Shown here: positions 22,855-33,941 of the stretch, piece by piece
Layout: every line of letters begins with the position of its first letter
How positions within the stretch are numbered: the first letter of the stretch is position 1
Origin: Bigelowiella natans CCMP2755
Lineage: Eukaryota > Cercozoa > Chlorarachniophyceae
Reading direction: 5' to 3'
DNA length: 63,450 nucleotides
Assembly: GCA_000320545.1 (NCBI GenBank)
Contig: ADNK01001508.1
Coordinates: 1 to 63,450, forward strand
Program-made: the position numbers and the translations under genes
Notes under the pieces: generated by a model
Seen by the model: only the letters and a program-made list of their open reading frames with translations
Database searches by the model: none
What the model was told of the DNA's origin: nothing

Positions 22855-23648
22855 AGGAGAGAGCAAAGAATACGCGCTAATTATCGAATTCTTTGCACTG
22901 TGTATAGAGAATATAAGAATGTGATGTCGTATTTATCGTGCCCGCCGGAGTAGTGTTGCAGCAATTAATGCATGACCCTAAAGCTGTGTTAAAAGCATAC
23001 GTGTACGCACTGTCTAGACGCAATAACGCATCACCACTACTAGACGACACAGGTTTTCAGCGCACACTTCTGGACATGCCACGCAGCGCAGCACGATAAT
23101 GACGTGACGAATGCGCGTAACATAGCTGCGATCCGGAACGTCGTTTGCATTTATGTACTGTCGATTTGGCATGCATTTCGTGCTTACGAGAACCAGCAAG
23201 TACTTGTGAACAATGCAATAAGCTACGATACAAGTGACAATTGAACAAATTTGATATATTCATTATTTCTATTACATCGTCCGACATGCACAATGTGCTA
23301 CTAGCTAGTGTGACGCATGACGCGTGTGGAATGCCACACCTAGCAGTGCATGTCATTGTACATCATTATGCTTAGTTTGTGCATGCACACAGATGCTATG
23401 AGCGCCAAACTAGCACCTAGCAAGCGTATATAGCGCACCGTACATTCAACGTACGCAAATAGATTGCGCAGCTGGGTGGACGCTGTGTGCGTCCAGACGT
23501 GCGCTGGCCTCTTATTGTGCATGTATGCTATGTTGTACATAGGTAAAACAAGTAAACAACATAATCTTTGCCACATTTTGACGTGCACACATGCATGTCG
23601 GTGGCAGGCTACGCGTAGATATTTAAAATATGTCAACTAGATAAAGGC
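22855..23648. other. Gene-poor spacer with GCATGC-type words
   Basis: Between convergent gene ends. Contains CTAGCTAG, GCATGC and ACGCGT-like words (for example 23290-23420). No supported exon. Confidence 0.5.
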
Positions 23649-23782
23649 TTAAAGCTCACTTACTTCCTCGCTGGCAGCCTCCGCCTCTACCTCTAAGGGA
23701 ATGGGGGAGACCGTCGCATCGAATTCTGTCTCAATATTCTTATTTGAGTCGTCGAGTAGAACCATTTGGAATGAGCTGAGAG

Positions 23783-23830
<48 letters not shown>

Positions 23831-23875
23831 GGGGGGTGGGAGGGAAGAACCAGAGAGAAGGGATGAGGTCGTATT

Positions 23876-23917
<42 letters not shown>

Positions 23918-24461
23918 CCTTATTTAAGTATGGCATTCTGCCCCATGAAGAAGTAGCGTGTTCTCTTGATAAGTGCGATGTGCAGTAGGAAGTGAGTGCG
24001 CTAATTTGATGATTCGGAAGTGGTTACTCAAATCCAATGATGCACAAAGTCCACCATCATCATCGTTCGAAATACAACGGCGGGGTTCATTTATGTTCGC
24101 ACGTCGTACACACCCTCCAATCCAGCCTGACGAGCTGTGTAGATTGCACCCACTGAAGTAGACGAATCGCTCTTTTGGCTGCAGCAGCGGCCTTAAAACA
24201 CGTTTTAGTCCCCACAACATCACACGCACAAGCACACGAATTCACGTACATAAAACCCAATTTGTTGCATCACGTCGTCATCGCTTAAAAGACAATATGG
24301 CAACCGATGTGAAAAGCAAGGGAGGTGCAGGCGACAAAACAGACAGAGTGCGCTGCTCAGCAGGGACGCGATAAAAAAGGAGTAAAAGCCGGGAAATATT
24401 AATTATCACAAGGACGAAGACACACCGAATTTAAAATCCCCCTCCCTGGTGATGTGTCTGT

Positions 24462-24494
<33 letters not shown>

Positions 24495-25223
24495 AACTTA
24501 GGATAAGTACCGGAGGCCGACAACTCCACTAGAGCCTTTCGGGACTTCTGCTATCACCTTCTCCTCGCCACAATCGTATATTTCCTGATATTGCGCGTTG
24601 TTTGATGACGGCGGAGAGAGGGAGGGAGAGAGAGAGAGAGAGAGAGGGAAAGAAAGAGAGAAAGAGAAAGTGAGATGTACTCCTTGTAATATTGTGTGTA
24701 TTTTAGCACATCAGACAACGGTCTTATGTTACCCACTGCCTCCCTAGTAGCATGAATGCACTATCACCAACGTTTTCGATGCTCTGAAAGACAGGGATAG
24801 AACATATATTATACGTGTTTGATGAGCAGGAGGAAGAGGCCACGAAAAAGGGTGAAAAAGGAGGGAGGAGGAGGAGACCGAGCAACAGGTGAGAATGACT
24901 ATACAAACCAGCTGCGTTCTTTTACGAACGCAATTCACACAACGACTGTTGCGAAGTGGATGTTGTCGTCTTTTAGCTCATCGTCATCGTCATTATCGTC
25001 ATGAACATCATCATCGTCATCATCAGTTTGGCATTTCTCCATATCCGTACTATTCGGTAGCAGAAGGTGGGAGGCTCCTGCGGTGAATTTGTTGCCTGGT
25101 CCATAAGCGCAGTAGATGTCCCTGTCCCGATGATAATGATAATGAAGATGAAAACGACAACGACGACTACGTTGAGAGATAGTATTTGGAATAGAATAGT
25201 CCAGAAAGAGCGAGAGCGAGAGT

Positions 25224-25263
<40 letters not shown>

Positions 25264-26525
25264 ACGGGGAGGTCTCCTCTGCTTTCTTGTCGCTCGTCGC
25301 GTCGCTATTAAATATCGAAATTAAAATTGTCATTATTATCATAAACCACGACTATCTTATCACTATTTATTTATCATCTCAGTGAAACAATTATTTTTAG
25401 CATCAGTATCGATCGTCACCATCACCAACATCGCTTTCGTATATGGGATTGCACGCACACGGCGACCTTCCACTCTCACAAGCTCGTCCGTGATGGCCAC
25501 TGATGTACATCTAGAGAATTTTTAGTCGGAGAAGGCAATCTCAAAGATGTTTTTGGACCAGGAAAAGATGCCGGCATGTTCGGCTGCATCATTTTGGGGA
25601 TGTCAAAAATACTGCAGCATCGATGACCTGTGAATATTCGCTTGCTCAGCCAAGAATCGACTTACAAAGAAGCCGTCATTTATGTCCTTTCCCTGCAGTG
25701 ACGTAGATGGCAGCTCAGCCAAAAATAAACAGTGCCAGAAAGCTTGACTCACCTCTTTGAATCCCAGCTTTATGATCTCTTTGATTTTGTCCTCCCGAAG
25801 GCCCTCCATGCCCCCATGTTCGCTGCTTTGGACTGTAAATCCCTTTACCATTGATGCTATGGCACTCTCATCGTCCCCGTCCTTCTTTTCCTCAGCCCAA
25901 GAAGTATTGTGGAGCACCATTCTGAGCAGATCGATCTGCGGTGATATAGCATTGTTAGGTGTAACCTGTTCTTCCCCACTCACTATGATTCCATTAACCT
26001 GCGACATTCTTGACATCTTGCCCCCCCTTCCCCATAGCTGCGTATCCACGGGCTCTATCAGCCTAGAGGGTAGAATTTAGACACAAAATCAATATTTGAA
26101 CGGAAGCGGAGTAGAGCACAACGAACATACCTAACAGTTCCTTTGCCTCCCATTCGAAGAGGCTTTAGGGCTCTCAGAAGAGACCTGAGAGGGGGGGGCA
26201 AACATCTCCGGATATACCATACGAAAGAGCATGCAAGTGAAGGGGAGTGGGGACACCTGTAGAGGGTGCGAGTCACTGCCGGAGGAACCATTCTTTCTCC
26301 AGATTGTGGAATCTGATCCGCTTATTATTCGCATATTTTTTTGGTCAAATATTCGTGCGCTTAATATCGAATAATACTCACTATTTCCTTATCGATAAAG
26401 GAATTTCGAGTTCCAGATTCAAAGAAAAAACGATTCCGAAGACAAGGAGTTTTGGGATATTTTAACGTATAATTTTTCTCCAAATATCGAAACCGGAACG
26501 CCAGCGACGCACAGTAAGCAGCCAT
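23649..26525 (-). CDS. ApaG-domain protein with N-terminal LYR-like region
   Basis: N-terminal exons 26525-26382, 26312-26131, 26062-25753 and 25692-25666 join in phase. They start with a basic, hydrophobic leader (MAAYCASLAFRFRYLEKN), possibly an organelle signal, followed by TRTLYR and a basic LLRALKPLRMGGKGTVR stretch recalling LYR-motif proteins. C-terminal exons 24783-24733, 24584-24511, 24191-24114 and 23775-23649 also join in phase and encode an ApaG beta-sandwich: SIENVGDSAFMLLGRQW, VIAEVPKGSSGVVGLRPLL, KERFVYFSGCNLHSSSGW and GGSFQMV. ApaG domains occur in bacterial ApaG and eukaryotic FBXO3 and POLDIP2, where they mediate binding. Exons between 25660 and 24790 are present but unresolved; coding-like pieces lie near 25600, 25090 and 24930. 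Confidence 0.7.
23788..23827. repeat. (GA)n microsatellite
   Basis: GA run in the last intron of the ApaG gene, close to the acceptor on the minus strand; an (AT)n run follows at 23880-23914. Confidence 0.9.
25206..25258. repeat. (GA)n microsatellite in an intron
   Basis: GA/AG run in the unresolved middle of the ApaG gene. Confidence 0.9.
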
Positions 26526-26659
26526 CCCCGAGGAGGAGGACGGGGAGGGGAGCAACCCAATCCTCGATGGAAAGCCGCGCACGCAATATAAGGCCTCTCT
26601 ACTTGTTAGCTTAAGGTGAACGGAGAAAGAGATAGATACAAGACCGCCTCTCACCTCGA
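26526..26659. promoter_or_regulatory. Short bidirectional promoter region
   Basis: Start codons of the ApaG gene (26525, minus) and the 2OG oxygenase gene (26660, plus) are separated by 134 bp. Both 5' UTRs and core promoters must fit here or overlap the coding exons, which makes co-regulation likely. Confidence 0.6.
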
Positions 26660-28288
26660 ATGAAGATCCGACGGCCTTCGATGCGGGAAGCAACTTCCAG
26701 CTCCGCAAAGGTGTTGGGCTTGGATGAGACAAAACCCGGCGATGCAACGCTTGATGGCCTGCAAAAGAATTTAGCTCAGCGCCGACGTGCTGTTCGACAA
26801 GCACTGGAGCAGCGCTTTGAGGCTGTTCCGACGAAGGGGTAGACAGACAACGCACTTATGTTGGTTTTGGAGAGTGATGGATGTTGTTTTACTATGCTCA
26901 AGGCTGGGAAGCGAAATGGAGAGGCAGGGCTGCGTGGTCTTCCCCGGACTTCTCGAAGCATTTTGTAAGACGATCAAAGGTAGTCGAAACATAAGTAGGC
27001 TAGCGCTGATGAAAAGCGATTGCGATGAAACCGGGCCTTCTTGCAGTTTTTCAAGGCGGCCATCCTCGATTAGATACAAATTAAACCCCCATTATAAATG
27101 CGAGGTTGGTGTTTCCAATTCTGAATTTGAACGTGTTTCTTTTCGAAAAAGATCGCGTTTTGTCCGTCCATAAGCCTAAGTTCCTTGGATGGTACAAGCA
27201 AGGGTGGAAGGCGTCAGACTTTTTCCACAACTCACCTGGCCAGCCTGAAGTGCCGATCAACCCTTCTCTACGATTTATACACAGTATGACTCCCACCGAC
27301 ATACAAGCAAACGGAATTGAACCAAAACATCCGCGGCGTCCTCATTTTACGTGTTTCTTCCGTCGCTTGCCCCCACAGCTATTCTATCCCCTTTAATATG
27401 CGGGCTTCTGGGTTCGATCGTCGGCTCTCCTGTAAAGGTTAGCGCCTTCTTTTTTGGGTTGATGATGACCTCCCCTCACTGTCTCCTAGAGTTGTAGATT
27501 ATTAGCCAGGCTGTTGGTATAAGGGACTGGGAAGCTTTCACCCCTCTTCCACGTCCCATTTACCTCATAAAACAAGCCGAAAACAACATGGGCCTCGTCG
27601 CTGCTCTCTCCATGAAGAGGGTGAGAGGCAGGCCGCCGCGTTCACAGGACCCCTGTCACGAGGACTATTATGACAGTGCGGTAGTATAATGCAAATGGAG
27701 TAGATGGATTCTGAGGCAGATCGGCGGCGCCCAGAATTTATGCCTCCTGGCACAATAATTCTAATTTTGTTCCCAGAATTGATGCCTCCTGGCACAATAA
27801 TTCTCATTTTGTTCCACCATGGTTTCGAGGGAGCTTCTCCTCTCGTTGCTTTCCATGTGCTCATTCGCTTCTAAGCGCCCGCTCTCTGATATCTGCTCAC
27901 TCTTTCTCTCACACGGCGATTGATGTACAGATGGTGCAAGCAAACGTTTGTCATTACTCGCAGAGAACCAATGTGTGCCTGGAGAACCACTTTGACGGTA
28001 GTAAACAGGCATGTATCACCATATGAATGAGCCGAAATGCAAGCTAATAAATAGTATATTCACGGCGATCGCTTCACAATAGCTTAGTGATAGTAGAAAA
28101 CTTCTCGCTCATTAATCGGACATTATTCTTTATATCCTACTCCCGTTCCCCGCCCCCCCCCTTCTAACCCGTGGTTCTTTCTTACGCGTAGGTTGCGCGT
28201 TCTCAGCTATCGTGCACATGTTTTCAACGGATCCTTCTACATCAGGATTGCACATAAGTGAGACGATATGGAAAATAATGATAATAGC

Positions 28289-28321
<33 letters not shown>

Positions 28322-29084
28322 AATTCACTTCCCTCCTCCTACTTCACAGAGAGAAACGGTAGATTCGAAAAGATAGGCACCCCAGGCATCGGCGACATGG
28401 TGCTCATATCAGGGGACAAATTCCTACACCGGAGCTGCACGGTGGAGGGCGCCAATGAGCGGCTGGTCATCGTCTTCTTTCTGGAGTATTCAAATCCCAA
28501 GGTAATGATGATAATGGTGATGCAAGTTCCGCTGCATTTTGCTAGCAGTAATGGGACAACAGGAGGACATTGAACGGTGTGAAATATCTCTATGGAAACT
28601 TCTGATAATAACTCTCTTCCTTCTCCCAACATCCCCCCCTTGTTATGTCGCTTTGCAGGATGCAAAGCGCGCGGCGGAACAAGTTGTTGGTTCTAGCCCC
28701 GCCCCCCCGACCGCTCCTTCGCCAAAGTCGTCCAAAAGATTTGCAGCAGCCGCTCCCAAGAAAAAGGATTCACTGGAGAAGAAGAAAGTAGCAATCGTGT
28801 CATCACCACCACGTCATATGGGCAACAAACGCGCCGTCAGCAGCCGAGTAGTGGCTACTGAACCTGAAGTGGTTGGGCGACCACAGCGACAGAAATTAGG
28901 AATGGACCCTAGTACAACTCATCAGCAGTCATTATCGTCAGGCAGAGAAGGAAAGGAGCAGCAGCTACCTAGCAAAGTAGTGATCCCCACCGCAACTAAA
29001 AACAGCGACAAATTGAGGATGATAAAGAAGAAAATGATGACGAAGAAGAAGAAGCGTCAAGCAAAAGCTGGGAGTAGCACTGGC

Positions 29085-29121
<37 letters not shown>

Positions 29122-29506
29122 ATGCGGCAGCGAGGAGGCGAAAGAGGCGGATTGGATATGTTCTCGAGGACCAGGATAAGCTCGACACGACTACACAGGT
29201 TTGTATACATGTACTGCTCATTAATCTACGACATTGGAGGAGGAGGGGAGGGCGGGGCGGCGAAACGTTCTTCCTGCATGCCACATACGTAAAATATTGG
29301 GACGGATGGCTACAATCTTCAAACCTTGCCAAATCTGCGACCACTCACCCATTTTTGCGCACAACGACTAATTTCCCATGTTCGTATGCCAGAGCGACAT
29401 CAAAACTGAACGCGAGCAAGAGAGGGCAGCAAGAAGACGTAGGAAGCAGCGGCTGATCCATCAACATGGTTCAAATCAAAAGCAGCCCAATCCTGCGAAA
29501 ATGTGA
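26660..29506 (+). CDS. 2OG-Fe(II) oxygenase with basic disordered tail
   Basis: Ten exons (26660-26838, 26903-26979, 27152-27337, 27379-27437, 27498-27620, 27931-27997, 28192-28257, 28350-28501, 28659-29198, 29393-29506) close in phase to 520 aa. The start of the fold reads MERQGCVVFPGLLEAFCK, typical of 2OG dioxygenases. The iron triad is intact: His and Asp in ENHFDG (about 228 and 230), distal His in GDKFLHRS (about 279), and the 2OG-binding Arg in EGANERLVIVFF (about 290). The enzyme should hydroxylate a substrate using 2-oxoglutarate, O2 and Fe(II). Residues from about 303 are a Lys/Arg/Ser-rich low-complexity tail with a poly-Ser run (28659-29506) and several basic clusters usable as nuclear localisation signals. 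A nuclear protein or RNA-linked substrate is plausible but unproven. Intron 5 holds a 42-bp tandem duplication. Confidence 0.8.
27730..27815. repeat. 42-bp tandem duplication in an intron
   Basis: Two near-identical 42-bp units begin at 27730 and 27772 (CCCAGAATTNATGCCTCCTG...). On the minus strand they read as a 14-residue repeat, but the plus-strand gene model places them in intron 5 of the 2OG oxygenase. Confidence 0.9.
28288..28322. repeat. (GAT)n trinucleotide repeat in an intron
   Basis: GAT run in intron 7 of the 2OG oxygenase. Confidence 0.95.
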
Positions 29507-29777
29507 GAAGAAATGCGATGTCGATTTCGCAATTGGGAAACTTACTTTAGAATTAAGCACCGCACTACAAGTTGGTTTTTGTCGTAGCGGGTTACGTTCA
29601 GGGCACGATATGTGTGGCTTGAGTAGTTCTCTTGTTTCATGAAATGCGCGCAAAGTCATATGTCGGCTAGCATTACATCGCTTTGTGTACGATTAATCTT
29701 ATCGCATGCTGTGCAGAAATGAGCTGCTACGATCAGAGATTTGCACGCGCAATGTCTATATGGAACATATCATGCTA

Positions 29778-29817
<40 letters not shown>

Positions 29818-30331
29818 GTTTTTTAATAATCAACAAGCATTGCACACTGAAGGTCGCCATGGTGTCATACACAGCTAGCACGGGGATCATTGTAGTCATT
29901 AGCTGGAGCTAGAAGGCTTATGTGCATATTCCTTTCCACTACACATGCAGAGTAGCAGCTACTACATAGCTGAACTCTGCATTGTATAATTGTATGCTGA
30001 TACAAGGATATCTTTGCACAGCTACACTAGGATGGCCATTAAAAAGATTCAATGACTACAATACATCCGTCTTACACATATGGTAGGGACTGTATAGCAT
30101 AAATGTTTTATGATGCATGCGGCTACGTACTCGCTCGCATCGTGTGGGCTAATAGCGCGCTATATCAATGCCGCGAAATAATACATTGCAAGTACTAGCT
30201 ATTGTCTATAACCAATAATAATCGTGCATATGTAGTCATATACAGTCAGTAACATGTGCATGGGTGTGCAGGCGTACACATCGCATCGCACGCAGTCGGT
30301 CGATCATATGTGTGGGCCAAATTGTTCGAAA
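29507..30331. other. Spacer without supported gene
   Basis: Lies between convergent genes. Contains an (AT)n run at about 29780-29815 and GCATGC/TAGCTA words. No exon chain, tRNA or snRNA recognised. Confidence 0.5.
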
Positions 30332-31561
30332 TCACATATTGGTGTTCTCTTGGCGGCCTTCAGCTTCCTCACTAAATTCTGCATTAACGGTTTTCGTGAG
30401 TTCACCCAGCTCCGAGTATTCGGGGAGCTTAGAAGCCCATTTTGCAGTCCTTAACATAGCTTTCCTGCGCATACGCTTTGAGGAGGCATCCCCCCTAGCT
30501 TCGGATGTCTTCTGCATCCAAGTTGCCAGTGATAGCCACAACTGACGTGCCCCAGGCCCATGTCCTAGATTCGGAAGGACCTCCAGCAACGTTTCATTAA
30601 GACGAGCATCTAAGGGTTCACTAACATCAAGAATGCGAGACGAAATCGCCACCAAAGCCCTGTCGACTTCTGAATCGGCTGCCGTTTGTATTTCTGATGA
30701 GCTAGCCACGTTCTTTGGAGGGGGGCGTCGAAGCCCAGAAACGATCATACCCACGGCACTAGGTTCAGGTATCTCGGTGTTACTCTCAAGAATGGTGGAT
30801 AATTGGCTCACAATTTCGTTTCCTGGTTCACAGTGGCTGAGCCGCGAAAGACCGTAATATGCGTACGCCAGATCACCTATGGACAAACAATCTTTTCCCT
30901 CCAATTCCCGCAACTTCCCGCTTGTGGCAGTGAGGTACTTTTGTACAGCATCTGAAGGATCCATGGATTGCACGCCATATATCATTCGGCTGAGGGTGTG
31001 CCCAGAGAGGGTTTCCTCGGTCTCTGTGATCTTACCAGCTAGCACAAAAATTAGACTGTCTGTCGGATCGCAGGTTTTAAGTTCTCGCATTCCTTGGAAC
31101 GCTGTGAACGTCCTCTCGCTATATCTCTCAGCACATGCTCCGACTTTCGGGGCCAGGGCCCCAATGAAATCCCTCACCGGCGCGTTGAAACCCTGCTTGT
31201 GCAAAGGGTAAAGGAGCTTTCCGACCACGCTCTCCTTGTGAATCCCAGAAGACCTCGATTGGAGCGAGTTGGTAAAATACTTCAAATGGTGGGGGGAGAA
31301 TCGAATGTGGAATCTCCCTGCAGCATGTACGATTTCGATAATTTCGTTGATGCCGATCGGACGCCGCCGTGCCGCCCATTTCGTGCAAAGCTGGTGTATT
31401 GGCCTTCCTGAGTCGAGATCGTGAGCCATTTGTATCCGCTTCCAAATTTGCTGTTCGTTGATTGCGAACATCTCCTGCATAGGGTTCTTCTTCCTCGGAC
31501 CCCTTCGTGTTTTCACCGCGTCATCTGAAACTGCACTCTCCCTAAGTAGGAATCGGCACAT
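30332..31561 (-). CDS. Helical-repeat (OPR-like) putative organellar RNA-binding protein
   Basis: One intronless frame of 409 aa from the Met at 31561. It is built of consecutive degenerate helical units of roughly 35-40 residues, visible in TFTAFQGMRELKTCDPTDSL, TLSRMIYGVQSMDPSDAV and DLAYAYYGLSRLSHCEPGNE. The FxxFQGM/YGVQSM/YGLSRL core recalls algal octotricopeptide and FASTK-like repeat proteins, which bind organellar RNA. The N-terminus is basic but not a clear transit peptide; the C-terminus is highly charged. No RAP or nuclease motif was seen. The fold assignment is moderate, the RNA role is inference. It is head-to-head with the 655-aa gene (412 bp between start codons). Confidence 0.55.
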   Translation of the reverse strand: MCRFLLRESAVSDDAVKTRRGPRKKNPMQEMFAINEQQIWKRIQMAHDLDSGRPIHQLCTKWAARRRPIGINEIIEIVHAAGRFHIRFSPHHLKYFTNSLQSRSSGIHKESVVGKLLYPLHKQGFNAPVRDFIGALAPKVGACAERYSERTFTAFQGMRELKTCDPTDSLIFVLAGKITETEETLSGHTLSRMIYGVQSMDPSDAVQKYLTATSGKLRELEGKDCLSIGDLAYAYYGLSRLSHCEPGNEIVSQLSTILESNTEIPEPSAVGMIVSGLRRPPPKNVASSSEIQTAADSEVDRALVAISSRILDVSEPLDARLNETLLEVLPNLGHGPGARQLWLSLATWMQKTSEARGDASSKRMRRKAMLRTAKWASKLPEYSELGELTKTVNAEFSEEAEGRQENTNM

Positions 31562-31973
31562 AGGCGTACTGTCAGAGCGAAATCATTTATTGGGATGATG
31601 GTTATCTACCCCGTCACCGTGGTGCTAAAGTTTCGAGCATGCAGTCGCCGACAGTATGCCCTTGATGCAAAGCACATCGACGCGATCCTTCGTTTCATCC
31701 TCGTGCTCGTTGTTTGGCACAATGGCGAGAGTGCGGCGGGATTTGCAGCTCGGCCTTTTCGGGTCAAAGTTGACCGATTTTCGAAGGGCGACTTACTGAT
31801 TTATTGTCGTATGCGAAGAAAGGATGACAGTTTCACTCTTTTTCACATGCGAAGCGGAGACTGCTTGTCGCTCGCGAAGAATTCTCGAGAATTCCCTTTG
31901 GTGTCGTGGAGAAATTCAAACTGTTTGAACTCCACCCCCCCAATCCTACTCGCCCCTCAATGCGTTTCGGGCG

Positions 31974-33941
31974 ATGAGGAAGGCCCTTCTTTTGACTCAG
32001 TGCCTGCTCTTATCCAGCTGGGGCTTTCAATTTAACGCGAGGTCGACCTCATTGTCTTCAACGAATGCGTCTAAAAATCTATTCGGAGAGAGACCTTCAT
32101 GCGCCGACCTCGGCAAGGGCATGAGCGACGAGCTGGAAAAGTGCCACGTGTGTGTGTCAGGGAAAGGGAAGGCATGGTTTCGTGATATCTACCATGACTG
32201 CGTCTACGACTTCCAACACAATAGATGCCGTAGCAACAAAACCGCACATAAGGTCATTGCTCCGGAGCTGGTGAGGCAGCCCGCCGATTGTTACATGCGA
32301 ACACTTCCCAGAATTTGTGTTAACATCGACGTAAGCTCAAAAGAGGCAGCAGAACGCTCTTGTGAACAGGATTATGATCTCACTGTTGGTTCTGCAAAAC
32401 CCCTTAAAGCAGCTATTTGCCCCAGGTTGGCCCAGCTCAAATATCAAGTGATGGAGCACAAAAAGGACCTCGGGGATCCTTTGGTTTGCTGGCGTGCAGC
32501 TTATGCTTGGATAGATGAGACATTTATAAAAGCTGACAATTCAGAGCGTGAGAATGGATTTACGATTGGGATTGAGATGGAAGCGAGCCATATAACTGTC
32601 AAACCGACGACGGAATCCTTCAAGCTCGGCTACGACATGTGCGTGCTTCAGAATAACGTTGCTGGGCAACCAACAAAGAGTATGATTCACCTTGATGGGA
32701 ACGACTATAAGGCTAACGAAGCGCATATAGAGTGGAAGACGACACCTATCCACTACAGTGATAATGAGAGAGTACACACTGCTATTAACGCTCTTGATCA
32801 AACTATCATGGGTTTGCAGCAGGAGAAGGCAAGCGGAAATCATCAAAAGATCTCTGTCGATTCGATGATGAATGAATACAACACACTTCTTCAACACGGC
32901 ACCTTAACTTTGGGTAGGCAAACAGAACCTGCGACGGATTTCGAGGTGAGCAAGAGCGATCTTACTAAAAATCTGGGGTTTGACATTTCTGTGCGTGATG
33001 CTGGAAAGGGAACCTACTCGGTTCAGGTCAATTATGCACTCCCTGTTGCGGCAATGGTCTCGGACAAATATCCTTCGGATCTCATTACCATCAATGCCGA
33101 TACCTGCGAGAAGCGGCCTCTTCTAGACGACGTCAAGAAAATTGCCCTGAGAATTCACCAAAAATCAAAGCTGCACGCGACAGAAAACGTCAAAGGTCTC
33201 ATCGCCCTGCTGACTCTCTACATGATCGGCGGGGGACGTAGCGGGTTTCTCCGGCAAAAAAATCCCAGCATGGGAGCTGGGGTACTTAAAAGTAAGTATG
33301 AAAATCTCCCTAAGACCCCGGTGCGCGACGTGCTCGTGCTGATGACGCCCGCAGAGAAGCTTGTCGTATGGTTCTTTGTGGATGATCCCTCAACACGTCG
33401 GCTGTTCATAGAGGAGATTACCGAGGTCTACCCCGAGTTCAGCAACGATGACCAAGTCACAAAGACACAGCCGGACGGCAGGAATATTACATTTTCAAAG
33501 AAGTCGTGTCTCCACGACGTCGTTGCTCATCATCTTGACAGCTTGCGTCCACGCGACGGCTTTCAAACACGCTATGAGGGAGAAACGGCACAGTGGTATG
33601 GCTGGAAGATACTCCGACAGGATCTCAGAGACTTCCGAGCGATGAGGATCCCTTATGCGACAGGGAAACCATTTCCTGCAGTCTTAATTGGAGGGAAACC
33701 AGGGGCCATCTTTGAGCTTCGACAGAGTGGCGACTTGCTCAATAAGGTGTTCATGCCGAAAGTGAAAATGCTTCAACAACAGGAAGCATTCAACGAGATG
33801 TGGGATCTCTCTGGGGACCGGGATCCAAATCTTCCTCCAGTTGACTATGATTCACCTACCTATCTAAATCTTGTCCATCGGTGCAGGAATGCGAGCTCCT
33901 ACGCCGCTCCAAAAGCGAAGTTTGGAGTACAAAAGCACTAA
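31974..33941 (+). CDS. Secreted 655-aa protein, possible amidoligase-like fold, intronless
   Basis: A single long frame starts with a good signal peptide (MRKALLLTQCLLLSSWGF). The N-terminal third is Cys-rich (ELEKCHVCVSGKGKAW, CVYDFQHNRCRSNK). The central part begins FTIGIEMEASHITVKP, continues with a Gly/Asp-containing strand region and EAHIEWKTTPIHY, and later SVQVNYALPVAAMV. A G-x-E-x-E strand followed by an acidic E-W-x-T-x-P motif resembles the start of the COOH-NH2 ligase/amidoligase superfamily, which uses ATP to form amide bonds; this is only a hypothesis because the remaining metal ligands cannot be placed by eye. The protein ends with a basic segment. No introns, although most neighbours are heavily split; the origin may be retroposition or transfer. 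Confidence 0.6.
   Translation: MRKALLLTQCLLLSSWGFQFNARSTSLSSTNASKNLFGERPSCADLGKGMSDELEKCHVCVSGKGKAWFRDIYHDCVYDFQHNRCRSNKTAHKVIAPELVRQPADCYMRTLPRICVNIDVSSKEAAERSCEQDYDLTVGSAKPLKAAICPRLAQLKYQVMEHKKDLGDPLVCWRAAYAWIDETFIKADNSERENGFTIGIEMEASHITVKPTTESFKLGYDMCVLQNNVAGQPTKSMIHLDGNDYKANEAHIEWKTTPIHYSDNERVHTAINALDQTIMGLQQEKASGNHQKISVDSMMNEYNTLLQHGTLTLGRQTEPATDFEVSKSDLTKNLGFDISVRDAGKGTYSVQVNYALPVAAMVSDKYPSDLITINADTCEKRPLLDDVKKIALRIHQKSKLHATENVKGLIALLTLYMIGGGRSGFLRQKNPSMGAGVLKSKYENLPKTPVRDVLVLMTPAEKLVVWFFVDDPSTRRLFIEEITEVYPEFSNDDQVTKTQPDGRNITFSKKSCLHDVVAHHLDSLRPRDGFQTRYEGETAQWYGWKILRQDLRDFRAMRIPYATGKPFPAVLIGGKPGAIFELRQSGDLLNKVFMPKVKMLQQQEAFNEMWDLSGDRDPNLPPVDYDSPTYLNLVHRCRNASSYAAPKAKFGVQKH

Noticed and set aside
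26131-26320. RALKPLR stretch resembling a voltage-sensor S4 helix
   Set aside because: No other channel segments occur, and the downstream exons form an ApaG domain.
26361-26855. Long minus-strand frame of 164 codons
   Set aside because: Only its first part (26382-26525) is kept, as exon 1 of the ApaG gene. The rest is antisense to exon 1 of the 2OG oxygenase, whose ten exon phases all close.
27040-27085. Minus-strand YLIEDGRLEKLQEG, resembling a cyclic-nucleotide-binding domain
   Set aside because: Isolated, without the rest of the fold, and located in intron 2 of the well-supported plus-strand oxygenase gene.
27565-27864. Minus-strand frame with a 14-residue repeat
   Set aside because: The plus strand holds phase-consistent exons of the 2OG oxygenase; the repeat comes from a 42-bp intronic duplication.
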